64,000 nt of DNA from Myxococcales bacterium (GTDB taxonomy: Bacteria > Myxococcota_A > UBA9160 > UBA4427): the NCBI GenBank assembly GCA_012959805.1, contig DUCN01000080.1, positions 1-64,000 of the forward strand. Direction: 5' to 3'. Below the pieces are notes generated by a model. That model did no database searches. It had not been told where the DNA came from and saw nothing but the letters and a program-made list of their open reading frames with translations. Below are positions 29,834 to 38,614 of this stretch, piece after piece; the first letter of the stretch is position 1; each line of letters starts with the position of its first letter. Both the position numbers and the translations under genes were made by a program.

Positions 29834-30754
29834 ATGGCGAATGAATCAGCGGGGCGCGACAGCTCGATCGAAGGCAGCGAAGGCGGCTCAGTCGACCCAT
29901 GGCGTTTCGCCGGCAGTTTTCTCAAAGGTATTCTCAGCAAGTCGATCCCCGATACGCCGAGTCATGCGGCCATTCCCTGGAGCCCGATGACCAAGCCTCT
30001 GGCGGAGGCCAAAGTGGCGCTTCTCTCGACTGCGGGAATTTCGATGAAGGGAGACAGGTCCTTCGACATGGAATGCGAACGACAGAATCCGACGTGGGGT
30101 GATTCGAGTTTCCGGCGACTCCGTGCGGATGCGACTTCGGACAACATCGAAGTGAATCATCTTCATATCGACACAGGCTATATCCAGCGCGATTTGAACG
30201 TTGCCCTTCCACTGGATCGGCTTCGCGGATTGGTGGCGGAGGGTCATGTCGGTTCGATGGCCGAGACGCACTATTCGATCATGGGATTTCAGGGGGCTGA
30301 TTCGAGCCGCCTCGAAAATGAAACGGCGCCGGCCATTGCAGAAAATGTGAAAAACGAGGAGGTCGATCTGGTTCTCCTCGCCCCGGTCTGACCGGATTGT
30401 TGCCGGTCCGTGGGACTGGTCGCCAGGAAGATCGAAGAAGCCGGAATTTCGACCGTCACGCTCAACATGATCTGGCCGTATCAGAGGCTCGTGGGCATGC
30501 CGCGTGTCGCGGCAATCGAGTATCCCTTCGGTCGCCCCTTTGGCGACGTGGGCGATGCGTCGACGCAGCGAGAGGTGTTAGTCGCCGCACTAGCTTTCGC
30601 AGAGGAGGCTGGTCAGCCGGGACAGATCAAGCATCTCCCCTTCCGATGGCACCAAGAGCCTAAAGACACCAAATGGCACCCGTCAGCGCCGTCTCCGATC
30701 ATCGCCATGATGCAGGCTCGCAGGGCAAAGCGGGAAGCCAAATTCGAAGGCTGA
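29834..30754 (+). CDS. GrdB/PrdB-family reductase selenoprotein (in-frame UGA = Sec186)
   Basis: Member of the glycine/sarcosine/betaine/D-proline reductase selenoprotein B family (PF07355-like), whose proteins reduce C-N bonds or related substrates with a Sec/Cys. ATG 29834 has AGGAG 7 nt upstream. Codons 1-185 give KVALLSTAGISMKGD, LHIDTGYIQRDLNVALPLDRL, SMAETHYSIMGF and VDLVLLAPV. A UGA at 30389-30391 follows, and the same frame continues PDCCRSVGLVARKIEEAG to a stop at 30754. Family members have V-C/U-P-x-C-x-x-x-V-G-L-V-A-R at this point, so UGA sits exactly at the redox residue. A SECIS-like hairpin follows. Read through, the protein has 306 residues, a full-length family member. Metabolic role unknown. 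Confidence 0.82.
30403..30419 (+). promoter_or_regulatory. Bacterial SECIS-like hairpin after the UGA codon
   Basis: CCGGTCC and GGACTGG form a 7-bp stem (one G-U pair, extendable by another G-U) around the loop GTG. The loop begins 19 nt after the UGA at 30389-30391 and has G first. These features match the general bacterial SECIS rule: a stem-loop 16-37 nt downstream of UGA with a G in the first two loop positions, recognised by SelB. Seen by hand pairing only. Confidence 0.6.
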
Positions 30755-30880
30755 GCGAGTCTCGGGGTCGCGTAAATTTTGCAAAATTCCCGCGGGCTCT
30801 CTAAAGAGATTCCCTGATTCGGCCGATCTCTTTTAAGCACCGTTGCGTCCATATCCCGCAGCGACTGAGGGAGGTCCGCC

Positions 30881-32746
30881 ATGCCGATCCGCACACGGCT
30901 CAGTGTCTCAAATTGTTCTTCTTCGATCTCTCGCGTGATCTTCCTCGCGCTGATCCTTGCGCTTTCGGGCTGCGTTGGAGGTGCCTGGAAAACCACGCTC
31001 GAAGAAGACACGCCGGCCGCCTACTACCGATTCATGCGCGAGCACGGCGATTCGAAATACGCGGTCCAGGCCCGCGAGCGATTGGATTTTCACAAGCTGA
31101 AGAGGAACCCGAGCCTGTCCGGCTTCGATGCCTTCCGGAATGAATTCCCGGGCAGCGATCTCATCGTCCAGCTTCACCCGGCACTCGAAAAGCCGGCTTT
31201 TGAAATGGCTCGGGCACAGGGGACATCCGCTGCCTACCGAGAATTTCTTGCCGGCTTCACGGGGGGCGCATTCTCGAACCGTGCGGAGGGCAATGCCGTC
31301 TATGTTGAGTCGAGCGGGTTCGGCGGTGACGCAGCATTGCTTGCGTCTTTTTCCGAGCGCTATGCGGAAAGTGATTTTGCAGCGGAGGCTGTGCGCACGG
31401 TGAAGGCGGTGGCCGAGAAACGCGCCGGCCAATTCGATCAGATTGGTCTGGTTCTCAAAATCGCGAGGGGAACGCCCGAGGCGAATCGCGTACGAAAGGC
31501 ATTGGTCGACCGCATCCAGGAAATGATGGAACGCGTTGGGATTTCGCTCGTCGAGATTCCAGATGTCATTCCGGCAGGCCAGGCTTCGCGCTATCCGGCG
31601 GCACGGCTTGAAGTGTCCCACGTGGAGCGCGAAGTCGGGCGCCACGTCAGCGCGGGCGAACTCGCACGTCCGGCGCTGCTGGGCGAAACGGCGATCGTAT
31701 TACGGGACAAGCCAGACGGAGTCGTCATCGCATCGCGCACCTTCAACATTCGGGTCGAGGACAAGGCGCATGTGCCTGGGACATCCGTTCTCTTCTCGGC
31801 GGTGTCACCTAAATTTTGGGATGAGTTCTTCGTTCCGGTTGCACGTTGGCGCAATAACCGATCGATTCGCCCGGCGCTTCCGCTGGGGCGGGCGATCATT
31901 GACCTCGACGGTGTAGGCGATCGAGTCGTCGTGCTCTTCGAGGACGGCGACTTCGAGCTGCTCGGGCTCGCGGATCCGCTGAAGCCGATTCGGCTCGCGG
32001 CCTACCATCGTGGAGAGGACTATAAAAAGTGGACTGGGATTCGCATTCTCGGGGATCGTGTGGCGATCTATGGCGAAGAAGGCCTCGAGATCGTTCGCTT
32101 CACCGGTACCGGACCCATCGCAGAGAAGACCTGGACGCGCGGACAGATTGGCCGCGTTCTTTCGCTGACTTCCCTGGGCGATGAACTCGTCATCGTTGGC
32201 GCCAAGGGCATGCAGATACTGGATCTAGAGACGAATACGATCCGGCGCGTTATGCGTCGAGTTCTGAAGAGCGTTGCATCGGCGGGCGACACACTCGTCT
32301 TCGTCGATGGTGAGTCGATCTATCTCTCGACCCTAGACCTACTCGCTGAGAATCGCGTGGTTGCCCAGATGAAGCTGGGCAAGACCTTTGGCCCGAACAA
32401 CGTGCGCGTACTCGAAGGTGCTGCGATCGTGACGGGACCGGGTGGCGCCATCGTCATCGATGTTCGAAATCCCGCCAAGCCCAAGGCGTTGGCCAAGCAC
32501 CTAACACGGGATGTCGGGGATATCGTCGACGCAACACGCGTTCGTGGTCGAGTCTTCTTGGTGGGCACGCGCGGTCTTCAAGTTTTGAATCGATCGCTCA
32601 CACGAGTGGAAGAGACAATTGATGTTGGTGAGCGAAACCGCGTGACGGTGATGGGGCGACATCTTGTCACATCCGATGATTCGGGCCTTCAGGTTGTGGA
32701 TGCGACGCCATGGGCCGACGCGGGCGTCCCGGCAGCCGCGCGTTAG
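30881..32746 (+). CDS. Lipoprotein with C-terminal LVIVD-like beta-propeller repeats
   Basis: 621 residues. Signal peptide with lipobox LALSGC (Cys about 31), so anchored in the outer or inner membrane. The N-terminal 170 residues are helical repeats of about 35 residues (AAYYRFMREHGDSKYAVQAR-type), TPR-like. From about residue 335 short repeated blades appear (VVVLFEDGDFELLGLADPLKPI, VIVGAKGMQILDLETN, AIVIDVRNPAKPKAL, FLVGTRGLQVLN), like LVIVD-repeat propellers. ATG 30881 has GGGAGG about 7 nt upstream. No enzymatic motif; probably a protein-interaction or surface scaffold. Single gene. Confidence 0.8.
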   Translation: MPIRTRLSVSNCSSSISRVIFLALILALSGCVGGAWKTTLEEDTPAAYYRFMREHGDSKYAVQARERLDFHKLKRNPSLSGFDAFRNEFPGSDLIVQLHPALEKPAFEMARAQGTSAAYREFLAGFTGGAFSNRAEGNAVYVESSGFGGDAALLASFSERYAESDFAAEAVRTVKAVAEKRAGQFDQIGLVLKIARGTPEANRVRKALVDRIQEMMERVGISLVEIPDVIPAGQASRYPAARLEVSHVEREVGRHVSAGELARPALLGETAIVLRDKPDGVVIASRTFNIRVEDKAHVPGTSVLFSAVSPKFWDEFFVPVARWRNNRSIRPALPLGRAIIDLDGVGDRVVVLFEDGDFELLGLADPLKPIRLAAYHRGEDYKKWTGIRILGDRVAIYGEEGLEIVRFTGTGPIAEKTWTRGQIGRVLSLTSLGDELVIVGAKGMQILDLETNTIRRVMRRVLKSVASAGDTLVFVDGESIYLSTLDLLAENRVVAQMKLGKTFGPNNVRVLEGAAIVTGPGGAIVIDVRNPAKPKALAKHLTRDVGDIVDATRVRGRVFLVGTRGLQVLNRSLTRVEETIDVGERNRVTVMGRHLVTSDDSGLQVVDATPWADAGVPAAAR

Positions 32747-32758
32747 AGGTTTCGGCTA

Positions 32759-33044
32759 GGCGGAGTTCACGGGTCGACGGCCGGAGCGAGCCATTCGCGA
32801 CACGCTCCTGCACTACGAGGTTCGACTCCAGCGGATCGATCGCGGGTTGCGACATCTGGCTGCGATGGGCCAGGACGTGACGGCTTTCGAGATTTGGAAG
32901 GCGTTATTTCCGTCTTATGCACCGGGCCAGGAGATGCGATCGCAGATGCTCATGTTGATCGGTGCGCTTGATTGCCTGGAAGACGACGGCAATCTTATCA
33001 CCGAGCGTCGTCCGGACGGCGTGCTGACCCATCATCATTGCTGA
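32759..33044 (+). pseudogene. C-terminal remnant of an MBL-fold hydrolase
   Basis: Between an in-frame TAG at 32756 and the stop at 33044 the frame reads ERAIRDTLLHYEVRLQRIDRG, then TAFEIWKALFPSYAPG, MLMLIGALDCLEDDGNLI and HHHC at the end. This resembles the winged-helix C-terminal domain found after the metallo-beta-lactamase fold in LACTB2-like hydrolases (HYEVRLQRI... TA-EI). The catalytic HxHxDH domain is absent and no ATG precedes the conserved part; a TTG at 32847 or ATG at 32865 could start a 60-residue product. Likely a gene tail left by deletion. Confidence 0.4.
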
Positions 33045-33071
33045 GCGTAGGATCAGCCGCCAGTCTAGATG

Positions 33072-34595
33072 TTAGTTTGCGTAAGTCGATAGAAGGTAGA
33101 TCGAAAGTGCACGCCGGTCGTCCGGCGAGAGTGCGACGACGGGCATCGGCGGTGTAGGCGTCAATAGAAAATGGCTGAGCGAATCGATCGTGTATTTGGC
33201 GGCGAGTCCGCCGAGCGGCTTCGCCACCATTCCGGCTTCCGCGATCTCTGCAAGATGGCAGGTTCCGCAAGCGTTGCCTGCAAACAGGGTGGCACCGCGA
33301 GCTGTTTTATCTGCGAGCGTCGCCGCATCGAGGTCGGCGAGGGGATTCGAGAGTGGGGCTGCTGCGGGGCGACTGAGCTGGGTGTTCGGCCCACCCGCGA
33401 GTGTGCCCTTCGGTGCGATTCGGTAGATGGCACCGGCGTAGTCGTCGCTGAGGTAAAAGCTTCCGTCGGGTCCCTCGATGATGTCGACGGGGCGACCGAT
33501 GACGTCATCGTTGAAATTAAAGCCGGTCATGAAGTCTCGTTCGACGATTTCGCCGTTGGCCTCCCAATGCAGTGAGACGACTTTATAACCCGAGAGTTCG
33601 GAGCGATTCCAAGATCCGTGAAGGGCGACGAGCGCCGCGCCACGCAGGCTTTCTTCGGCATCGGGGTGACGCACGAAAGTCATGCCGAGGGGGGCGGTGT
33701 GGGCTTGGAATGAATGGGAGGGCGGAATCGAGGCTGCGATGCGATCGGACTGGCCTTCGCCGAAGTGGGGATCGGGTCGGCGATTCCCGTTGGCGACCGG
33801 GAATCCGTAGAACCCGCCGCGTTCGATGCGATTGAGTTCACAGGGTGGGTAGTCATCACCCAGGAGATCGCGGCCATTGTCGGTGGCGAAGAGCTGGTCG
33901 GTTCCCGGCTGCCAGTCGAAACCGACGGAATTTCGCAGGCCCGAGGCGTAGATCTCGGCGCCTGAACCATCGACATTGAAACGCAGGATCGCCGCGCGTC
34001 GTGGATCCTCTTCTTCGCAGACATTGCAGCTCGATCCAACATTCAGATAGATCTTGTCGTCCGGGCCGAAGCGCAGCGTGCGGGACCAATGATTTCCGCC
34101 TTCCGGAATTCCCTCGACGATGCGGGTGGGTTCGCCCGCCACCGCGATGCTGTCGGGACCGGTCTCGAGGAAGCCGACCCGGGCGATTGCGCCGCCTTCG
34201 CCGATGTAGAGCTGTTGATCGCGGAAGTCGAAGCCGTGGGGTCGATCGAGGTTCTCGATCAGGATCTTGTGGCCGTCCGAGCGCCCGTCGCCGTCGAGAT
34301 CGCGAAATACATGGACCAGGCGGCCGACGCGAGGCTGGCTGACGATCAGGTCGCCGCCCGGGCTGAACCGCATGAAGCGAGCGTTGGGAAGGCCCTCGGC
34401 GAAGAGTTGAACCTCGAAACCCTCGGCGAGATGGAAGCGGCTCTGGACTGTCGCATTGCTGGGCGCGTCGATTCCGCCCCCGAACATCGAGCTGAGAATC
34501 GGGCCCTTGATGGTCATCCAGTCCGGCAGCAGCGCACTACAGGCGGCGACACCGACGATGGTGAAGAGCGCGATTCCAACGATCCAATTCCGCAT
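33072..34595 (-). CDS. PQQ-dependent sugar dehydrogenase fused to cytochrome c
   Basis: 507 residues. Lipoprotein-like leader (GIALFTIVGVAAC) then a six-bladed PQQ-sugar-dehydrogenase (sGDH-type) domain: EGLPNARFMRFSPGG, GNHWSRTLRFGPD, VGSSCNVCEEEDPRR, ASGLRNSVGFDW, HGSWNRSELSGYKV and GPDGSFYLSDD. A C-terminal mono-heme cytochrome c follows with CGTCH (about residue 430) and a likely Met ligand in TPPMPVV. The periplasmic enzyme would oxidise aldoses or other alcohols and pass electrons to its own heme. PQQ must be made elsewhere or taken up. Divergent from rplX; 281 bp between them. Confidence 0.9.
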   Translation of the reverse strand: MRNWIVGIALFTIVGVAACSALLPDWMTIKGPILSSMFGGGIDAPSNATVQSRFHLAEGFEVQLFAEGLPNARFMRFSPGGDLIVSQPRVGRLVHVFRDLDGDGRSDGHKILIENLDRPHGFDFRDQQLYIGEGGAIARVGFLETGPDSIAVAGEPTRIVEGIPEGGNHWSRTLRFGPDDKIYLNVGSSCNVCEEEDPRRAAILRFNVDGSGAEIYASGLRNSVGFDWQPGTDQLFATDNGRDLLGDDYPPCELNRIERGGFYGFPVANGNRRPDPHFGEGQSDRIAASIPPSHSFQAHTAPLGMTFVRHPDAEESLRGAALVALHGSWNRSELSGYKVVSLHWEANGEIVERDFMTGFNFNDDVIGRPVDIIEGPDGSFYLSDDYAGAIYRIAPKGTLAGGPNTQLSRPAAAPLSNPLADLDAATLADKTARGATLFAGNACGTCHLAEIAEAGMVAKPLGGLAAKYTIDSLSHFLLTPTPPMPVVALSPDDRRALSIYLLSTYAN

Positions 34596-34790
34596 TGATT
34601 CCTCTGGCGACTTGACGCCCGGTGCCTCGATAGTTTCCGGCTGAACCCCGGATGTGACCAGGATTGCCCCGGCTCATTCTCAATTTTAGCGGCGCGAGGG
34701 TACCCTAAGGACGCTCGCGCGCTCGCCGGTGAAATCGCTTTGGATCCGGTGATCCAAATGGGGAAATCACACCTTTTTCCCAAAGGGATC

Positions 34791-34820
34791 TTGACGAAAG
34801 CCCTTCTTTAGCGGATACAT
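34791..34820 (+). promoter_or_regulatory. Sigma-70-type promoter for rplX
   Basis: TTGACG at 34791 and ATACAT at 34815 are separated by 18 nt and lie 57 nt before the rplX start. This is the best promoter match in the 281-bp gap between the divergent sugar dehydrogenase and rplX; the rest of the gap (34596-34790) contains a GGATC-rich inverted repeat (GGATCCGGTGATCC) and no gene. Confidence 0.5.
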
Positions 34821-34876
34821 AGGCGCTCTCTATCCGGGCGGTAGCGTCATCGGGTACCGCCGGAGGCAATTCCAAG

Positions 34877-35206
34877 ATGCAGAAGATTCGAACAGGCGAC
34901 CTCGTTCAGGTCGTAAGTGGTGCCGGTGCGGCGAAGGCTGCGCAAGGCCGCGTGATTGCTGTCGACGCCGAGAACGGCCGTGTGCGCGTGGAAGGTGTTC
35001 GGCTTCAGAAGCGACATCTTCGCCCTGGCCGAAGCGGCGCGCGCGAAGGCGGCATCGTGGAATCCGAAGGTTATGTGGATGTATCGAACGTGATGCTCGT
35101 GCATCCCGGGGACAACAAGCCTTCACGCGTTCGCGTCGAAGAGCGAGATGGGCAGCGCATTCGCGTGTTCGCGCGAGGCGGCGATCTAGTCCCGGACCCG
35201 TCCTGA
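34877..35206 (+). CDS. rplX: Ribosomal protein L24 (stand-alone locus)
   Basis: 109-residue large-subunit protein that starts 50S assembly. KOW motif GDLVQVVSGAGAAKAAQGRVIAVD near the N-terminus, then RVEGVRLQKRHLRPGRSG and GGIVESEGYVDVSNVMLV, the standard L24 core. GGAGG lies 9 nt upstream of ATG. In nearly all bacteria L24 is in the S10/spc operon next to rplN and rplE; here it stands with rpmG and a ferredoxin, so either the operon copy has moved or this is a paralogue. A good sigma-70 promoter precedes it. Confidence 0.9.
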   Translation: MQKIRTGDLVQVVSGAGAAKAAQGRVIAVDAENGRVRVEGVRLQKRHLRPGRSGAREGGIVESEGYVDVSNVMLVHPGDNKPSRVRVEERDGQRIRVFARGGDLVPDPS

Positions 35207-35295
35207 GCCGAATGCCGCTGAATCCCGGGCCGCTGGGCATGAGCAGCTAATCGCATCCAAACGCTTCTAAGACCAGCGATAGGAACCAAACAAGC

Positions 35296-35463
35296 ATGGC
35301 GAAGAGCAAACGCGAACAGATCAAACTCGAGTCGACGGCGGGAACAGGTCACTTCTACACGACCTCGAAGAATCGCACGAATACGCCTAACAAGCTCGAG
35401 TTCAAGAAATATGACCCTGTCGTGCGCAAGCACGTGCTCTACAAAGAGACCAAGCTCAAGTAG
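35296..35463 (+). CDS. rpmG: Ribosomal protein L33
   Basis: 55-residue ribosomal protein starting [20 protein letters not shown], then [20 protein letters not shown] and ending ETKLK. It is the zinc-free (C-minus) type: the four Cys of the zinc form are absent. Normal length. It follows rplX by 89 bp and may share its transcript. L33 is often next to secE or tRNAs; the link to L24 and a ferredoxin is unusual. Confidence 0.95.
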   Translation: MAKSKREQIKLESTAGTGHFYTTSKNRTNTPNKLEFKKYDPVVRKHVLYKETKLK

Positions 35464-35623
35464 TCGAGACGTTTCTGGTTTCGTCGGTTCGCTTGAGCTT
35501 GGGGCGATCGCGAAATTGGGCGTGCCTTCGCGATTCGAACAACTTGTTGCCGATGGCTAGATGACTGTGGATGGCTGTTGTGACGGCCTGTGAAACTGAG
35601 AGAAATCGAAAGAGGGATTCCGA

Positions 35624-35980
35624 ATGGCTTGGGTGATTACCCGAATGTGTCGCGACTGTGTCGATATGGCATGCGTCGAAGTCTGCCCCGTGGATTGCAT
35701 TGTCCAGCACAAGCAAAAGGGCGATGCGGCCGGTTACGAGAATCAACTCTATATCGATCCCGAAGAGTGCATCAACTGTGGTGTTTGTGAGCCGGAATGT
35801 CCCTGGGAAGCCATCTTTGAAGATGAGCAGGTCCCGACCGTTTTTGATGAAGACACGGCGCAGAATGCCAAGATCGTCGACGAGCGTGACGACTTTGAAG
35901 TTCCGGAGCGCGAGGACGTCGCTGTTCCGTCGACCGACGACATCAACAAGAATAAAGCGAAGTGGAAATACGACGCATAG
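35624..35980 (+). CDS. Ferredoxin, 7Fe/8Fe type
   Basis: 118-residue ferredoxin with two Fe-S binding clusters of Cys: [17 protein letters not shown] and [15 protein letters not shown]. The first set has the extra spacing of FdxA-like 7Fe ferredoxins (3Fe-4S plus 4Fe-4S). After residue 75 comes an acidic tail ([11 protein letters not shown]) ending KWKYDA, as in FdxA of Azotobacter type. Electron carrier in the cytoplasm. A GAAAGAGGG-like ribosome-binding site precedes the ATG at 35624. Partner enzymes are not apparent nearby. Confidence 0.92.
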   Translation: MAWVITRMCRDCVDMACVEVCPVDCIVQHKQKGDAAGYENQLYIDPEECINCGVCEPECPWEAIFEDEQVPTVFDEDTAQNAKIVDERDDFEVPEREDVAVPSTDDINKNKAKWKYDA

Positions 35981-36104
35981 ACGGTCGTGATGGCTCCGGT
36001 CTCACCGAAGCAATCATCGTCCGCATCAACGCCAGCGCCAATGTCGATTTCAGCGAGTCTTCTGGACTGGCTGCGCGGCTTTGCCTGAGCGAATATTATT
36101 TGCG

Positions 36105-36584
36105 ATGCCGATGAGTCCAGAAGCCGCGCAGGTGATCGAGGCGTTGCGCCTTCAACCTCATCCTGAGGGCGGCTTTTACCGCGAGATCTTCCGATCCCCC
36201 GAGCAAGTTCAGGCGGGCACACGCACGCGCGCCGCAGGAACCTCGCTCTACTTCCTCCTGCCCGAGGACGCCCACAGTGCGTGGCACGTAGTCCAGTCCG
36301 ATGAACAATGGCATCACTATGCGGGTGCGCCTCTCGAGCTTCATCTTCTTCGCGAGGATGGACACGAGGTGACCACGCTTGGGTCCCGCATCCTGGTCGG
36401 CGAACTTCCGCAGGCCGTCGTGCCAGCGGGCATCATACAGGCGGCACGACCCTTGGGCGGCTGGTCTTTGATGGGCTGCACAGTGGCGCCCGGCTTCGAT
36501 TTTGATGACTTCGAGATCAATTTGGCCGAGGATCTCCATCAGCGTTTTCCGTTACATGGCCGGCTCATCGACGAATTTCTTTGA
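36105..36584 (+). CDS. Cupin DUF985 family protein
   Basis: 159-residue single-domain cupin of the DUF985 (YML079w-like) family. LRLQPHPEGGFYREIFRS near the start and AWHVVQSDEQWHHYAG (metal/ligand-binding His cluster) then GGWSLMGCTVAPGFDFDDFE are its signature blocks. A sugar-nucleotide epimerase-like fold but catalytic function unproven. The ATG at 36105 is followed by a second at 36111; neither has a clear ribosome-binding site. Convergent with aroE; the 209 bp between them (36585-36793) have no gene I can support. Confidence 0.88.
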   Translation: MPMSPEAAQVIEALRLQPHPEGGFYREIFRSPEQVQAGTRTRAAGTSLYFLLPEDAHSAWHVVQSDEQWHHYAGAPLELHLLREDGHEVTTLGSRILVGELPQAVVPAGIIQAARPLGGWSLMGCTVAPGFDFDDFEINLAEDLHQRFPLHGRLIDEFL

Positions 36585-36793
36585 TCGGGGCCGGCCTGCG
36601 ACCCAGTTTACGCGCCCGATGATGGGAGCATCATCATCGAATGTCGCGAAGAGCTCTTCACCTCGGCAGGCAACAATAGTCCTGGAAATTTCGGAGAATG
36701 TGGCCCCGGGTAGCCCCGTTCCTCAGCTGAGCATGGCAGCGGTCATGACCATCGACATGGTTTTGAAGGAGTAGAGGAAGGGCGAGAAGGAGA

Positions 36794-37645
36794 TTAGCCG
36801 AAGGCTTTCGCCATGACTTCGACCACCCCGTCGAGATCCCGGTCGCTGGGCGGCTCTTCGAGACCTCGCGTCCAGATTCTCAACTGTTCCACAGCCTGAT
36901 AAACGAGCATCCATTTTCCGCCGATTGCGTTGGCACCGCGGGCCTCGGCATCCAGGATGAGCTGAGTGCGCTCCGGGGCATACACGACGTCCAGGACGGT
37001 CGCGGATTTCGGAATCGCGTCCGCGACAACCGGCGAGACCATCCCATTCAGTCCGACGCTCGTCGTGTTGACGATGATCTCGGGCTCGAGGTCCGTGAGT
37101 TCGTCGAGCTCGCCTGCATGGGCCGCGCCGAGATCTCGTACCAGCGTCTCCGCGCGGGCGAGCGTGCGATTGAGAACGGAGACTTCGTAGCCGCGCTGAC
37201 GAAGCCCGTACACGAGAGCCCGCGCCGTGCCGCCCGCGCCGAGTACCACGGCGATTTTGGTCGTGTCGCTCTTGCTGCCTTCGGAGCCTGTGCCGGCTCG
37301 CTCCAGGGCTCGAAGGGCTCCCAGCCAATCCGTGTTCGTGCCGATGAGACGACCGTCGGTCAAGGTGACCGTATTGATGGCGCCGATCTCGCGTGCGACC
37401 GGCTCGACTTCGTCGACGAGTGCCAGCATCGCTTCCTTGTGCGGGATCGAGACGGCAAATTGTCGCAGACCCTGATCTCGAAAACCCTTGACCGCGCTCG
37501 CGAGGTCGTCGGCCGGGACATCGTAGGCGTCATACTGCGCGTCGATACCCAGATATTGATAGGCGGCGCGATGCATCACTGGGGACTTCGTGTGGCTGGC
37601 CGGGTGCAGGACGATGCCGCATTGAATCGTTGTCGCGGCGGTCAT
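36794..37645 (-). CDS. aroE: Shikimate dehydrogenase
   Basis: 283 residues. Reduces 3-dehydroshikimate with NADPH in aromatic amino acid biosynthesis. Catalytic Lys in VSIPHKEAM, catalytic Asp in TNTDWLG, NADP loop VVLGAGGTARAL, and INTTSVGLNG; all in normal order. The ATG overlaps the udg4 stop by 4 nt, so it is the last gene of a three-gene minus-strand unit (thioredoxin-octaheme cytochrome, udg4, aroE). The grouping with DNA repair and heme protein seems arbitrary and specific to this lineage. Confidence 0.93.
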   Translation of the reverse strand: MTAATTIQCGIVLHPASHTKSPVMHRAAYQYLGIDAQYDAYDVPADDLASAVKGFRDQGLRQFAVSIPHKEAMLALVDEVEPVAREIGAINTVTLTDGRLIGTNTDWLGALRALERAGTGSEGSKSDTTKIAVVLGAGGTARALVYGLRQRGYEVSVLNRTLARAETLVRDLGAAHAGELDELTDLEPEIIVNTTSVGLNGMVSPVVADAIPKSATVLDVVYAPERTQLILDAEARGANAIGGKWMLVYQAVEQLRIWTRGLEEPPSDRDLDGVVEVMAKAFG

Positions 37646-38610
37646 AGCCGAGTGCGTTCAATGGCGGCCTGCAAGTCCTGCCAGACTGCGCGGCGCGTCT
37701 CGGTCGTGTACTGACGTAACACGTAGGCTGGATGAAGCGTCGGCATGAGAGGGATGTCTTGGTAGCTCTGCCAGGTTCCACGCAACCGCGTGATGGCGAC
37801 ATCGCGACCGAGTAGGAGACTGGCCGCGGGCTTGCCCAGTGTCACGATGACCTTGGGTGCGACGGCGCGAATCTGCCCATCGAGAAAGGGGCGGCACGCG
37901 CTGACTTCGGGGGGAAGGGGATTTCGGTTCTGCGGTGGGCGACATTTTACGATGTTGCAGATATAGACTTCGCTGCGCGGGATACCGATGCCCTTTTCGA
38001 TCATTTGCGTGAGGAGTTCGCCCGCACGGCCCACGAAGGGCAGGCCGGTCGAATCTTCTTGTTCGCCGGGGCCTTCGCCGATGAACATCAAGTCGGCCTT
38101 CGGGTTGCCCGTCCCGAAAACGATTTGACTTCGGCCCTTTGAGAGAGCGCATCGCGTGCAGTTGCCCAGATGGTTTTGAACGTCCACAAGCTCCGGCTGT
38201 CGATCACCCCACGGTACGACTTCGATTCCGGGGGTGACGTTGTCGCGGGTGACGTGAGTCGAGCGGCGTGTACCGGCACTCGAAGATGTGGTGGCCGCGC
38301 CGACAGCGCCTGCGCCGGCATCGACCGGTCTGGGCGACAGTCGAGACGGAGTTGCCTCGGTGTTTGAGGCGGCAGGTGCCGCGGTCATTGTTGACGGAGA
38401 CCGAGGCGGAACGGAAAGCGATGCCTGCGCCAAGTCTGCTCTCGGGAATTCGGAAACGCCTTCTTCCATCAACTCCCGAAGCAGTGCCCCCGCTGAAGCG
38501 ACGAGCGTGCGCGCTTCGCCTTGGGGCGTGGTGTCGCCGCTGTCTGTACTGGCGGGGCTAGCGGGGCGAGCGGTGTTGTCGGTGTTGTCGGTATTGTCGG
38601 TCCCCGACAC
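37642..38610 (-). CDS. Type-4 uracil-DNA glycosylase
   Basis: 322-residue Fe-S uracil-DNA glycosylase that removes uracil from DNA. The C-terminal 190 residues hold the domain: Cys pairs in CTRCALSKGR and CNIVKCRPPQNRNP, a fourth Cys in SACRPF, GEGPGEQEDS (active-site loop) and MPTLHPAYVLRQ. The first 130 residues are a low-complexity extension beginning with three TDN repeats and rich in Ser/Thr/Ala/Pro. The start is GTG at 38610 with GAGG 7 nt upstream inside the cytochrome gene's stop region, so translation is coupled. Also coupled to aroE downstream. Confidence 0.92.
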   Translation of the reverse strand: MSGTDNTDNTDNTARPASPASTDSGDTTPQGEARTLVASAGALLRELMEEGVSEFPRADLAQASLSVPPRSPSTMTAAPAASNTEATPSRLSPRPVDAGAGAVGAATTSSSAGTRRSTHVTRDNVTPGIEVVPWGDRQPELVDVQNHLGNCTRCALSKGRSQIVFGTGNPKADLMFIGEGPGEQEDSTGLPFVGRAGELLTQMIEKGIGIPRSEVYICNIVKCRPPQNRNPLPPEVSACRPFLDGQIRAVAPKVIVTLGKPAASLLLGRDVAITRLRGTWQSYQDIPLMPTLHPAYVLRQYTTETRRAVWQDLQAAIERTRL

Positions 38611-38614
38611 GCCG

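Noticed and set aside
36585-36793. A minus-strand coding segment (GEELFATFDDDAPIIGRV...) between the cupin gene and aroE
   Set aside because: It reads on antisense into the cupin gene, has no start in frame and matches no family I recognise.
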